Below, piece by piece: positions 63,211-64,000 of a stretch of 64,000 bases of DNA. This DNA is from Caulobacter sp. S45 (GTDB taxonomy: Bacteria; Pseudomonadota; Alphaproteobacteria; Caulobacterales; Caulobacteraceae). Each line of letters starts with the position of its first letter. Position 1 is the first letter of the stretch. Location: contig NZ_LMUL01000001.1 of NCBI RefSeq assembly GCF_009765965.1, positions 169,558 through 233,557 of the forward strand. The letters are read 5' to 3'. The position numbers and the translations under genes were made by a program. The notes below the pieces were generated by a model. It did not search any database. It was given only the letters and a program-made list of their open reading frames with translations, and was not told the origin of the DNA.

Positions 63211-63669
63211 TCAGGCGGCCTTCGGCTTCGGACCGCGCTTGGCACCGGGCGCTTTCACTTCAGGAGCCGGCGCGGGAGCCGCCTTGCGACCCAAGCCGAG
63301 GCTTTTGGCTAAGGACGACCGTTGAGCCGAATAGGCTGGGGCGACCATGGGGTAATCCTTCGGCAGGCCCCATTTGGTCCGGTACTCATCGGGGGTCAAT
63401 CCGAAGCCCGAAAGGTGCCGCTTCAGGGATTTGTACTTTTTGCCGTCCTCAAGACTGATCAGGAAGTCGGGGGTGACAGACTTCTTGATCGAAACCGCCG
63501 GGGTCAGGATCGGAACCTCGGGAACAGGCTTGGAGGCGCCAGACAAAGCCGCATGGGTGGCCGCAATCAAACCCGCCAGATCGGCAACCGAAACATTGTT
63601 GTTCGTCACATAGGCCGCAACCACCTCAGCGGTCAGTTCGGTCAGATTGGCGTTCGTGTCTTCGATCAT
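63211..63669 (-). CDS. MucR/Ros-family regulator lacking its zinc cysteine
   Basis: A 152-residue MucR-type DNA-binding protein. The N-terminal helix DTNANLTELTAEVVAAYVTNN-type region (residues ~5-45) mediates oligomer formation. The core reads LISLEDGKKYKSLKRHLSGFGLTPDEYRTKWGLP and then YPMVAPAYSAQRS in pieces. Classical MucR has VCLEDG; here the cysteine is serine, and the final histidine is also absent, so zinc binding is doubtful. The basic, proline- and alanine-rich tail is longer than usual. Confidence 0.88.
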   Translation of the reverse strand: MIEDTNANLTELTAEVVAAYVTNNNVSVADLAGLIAATHAALSGASKPVPEVPILTPAVSIKKSVTPDFLISLEDGKKYKSLKRHLSGFGLTPDEYRTKWGLPKDYPMVAPAYSAQRSSLAKSLGLGRKAAPAPAPEVKAPGAKRGPKPKAA

Positions 63670-63749
63670 GCTTCAAAAATCCCACTCGAATCAGGTGGTG
63701 ATACTGACAGAGTATTCCCGATCCCTTAACTCTCGATTTCGAGCCGGCA

Positions 63750-63992
63750 ATGATCTTAGATGAGCAAGCCATGATCGGCGAATATATCGTCAAAGCCGGC
63801 CCAGACGTGGGTGATCGCTTGGAGATGGCCAAGATGGCGATCACAGGGCTGGATGGAAAAATCGAGTTTGAATGGCGCAATCCCAAAGGGGACCGGACAA
63901 TTAGGGGCTCTTTTAAGCGGGAAGTGGACCTTAGAGCCGCTGAGATAGCAATGGACGCCTATGTCTGGCCGCGTTCCATTATAGAGATTTGA
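63750..63992 (+). CDS. Small protein of unknown function
   Basis: An 80-residue protein, divergent from the mucR-like gene by 80 bp. MILDEQAMIGEYIVKAGPDVGDRLEMAKMAITGLDGKIEFEW (pieces) suggests a helix followed by strands. No family is recognised. It ends 8 bp before the window edge. Confidence 0.5.
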   Translation: MILDEQAMIGEYIVKAGPDVGDRLEMAKMAITGLDGKIEFEWRNPKGDRTIRGSFKREVDLRAAEIAMDAYVWPRSIIEI

Positions 63993-64000
63993 TGGGCCGA

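Overview
This is a high-GC window from an alphaproteobacterium. The most likely family is Caulobacteraceae (Caulobacter or Phenylobacterium). The gene order NDUFA12-type complex I subunit, mlaD, DUF2155, aat is alphaproteobacterial, and a bactofilin, a MucR homologue, aquaporin Z and GH92 and amidohydrolase genes fit that family. Roughly the first 42 kb is ordinary GC-rich chromosome with tightly packed genes. From about 42.2 kb to the end the window turns into an accessory region with lower and patchier GC, long gene-poor spacers, a serine recombinase, an IS6-family insertion sequence and defence-type genes.

0.3-16.4 kb is a catabolic and transport region. It holds a LysR regulator, an exported M42 peptidase, an aromatic-acid (AAHS) symporter, an Fsr-type exporter with a divergent AraC regulator, and two exported amidohydrolases. 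A minus-strand aromatic pathway follows: UbiD decarboxylase, a PNPOx-like protein, gentisate dioxygenase, fumarylpyruvate hydrolase and a flavin monooxygenase. It faces a divergent esterase-like alpha/beta hydrolase across a perfect 12-bp inverted repeat. The set suggests import of an aromatic acid and its breakdown through gentisate. No maleylpyruvate isomerase is present.

16.5-41.7 kb is mostly housekeeping: a catalytically eroded class II ribonucleotide reductase relative, the complex I/mlaD/DUF2155/aat cluster, an ACT-less prephenate dehydratase, GH92 mannosidase, mutL, rsmD and rluB with divergent tadA, and a six-gene DUF4129-DUF4350-MoxR-DUF58-SpoIIM-RDD operon. After these come aquaporin Z, a beta-lactamase-fold serine hydrolase, an exported phosphoesterase and a bactofilin.

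41.7-64 kb is accessory. A truncated pirin gene and tRNA-Ser(GGA) mark the boundary. The region then holds a protein with two ruined zinc ribbons, a DUF3489-DUF2924-serine recombinase operon, a lipoprotein, a zinc-ribbon membrane protein with a structured leader, a GIY-YIG nuclease and a frameshifted secreted protein. Next come a complete ABC-three-component (ABC-3C) system (Cap4/DUF4297-like nuclease, middle component, DUF3732 ATPase), the IS6 element, a three-gene TIGR04255 operon with a 14-base homopolymer in its first gene, a Ser/Thr kinase, a MacB/FtsX-type permease, a YiiX-type hydrolase and a MucR relative without its zinc cysteine.

The most novel signals are RNA-level. One is a duplicated ~150-nt leader upstream of two unrelated genes; both copies hide the Shine-Dalgarno sequence in a 10-bp stem with an identical 24-nt loop length. 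The second is a multi-branched structure upstream of the zinc-ribbon membrane gene. The third is a compact junction-like structure just after tRNA-Ser. All functional statements come from reading motifs by eye; no database search was run.
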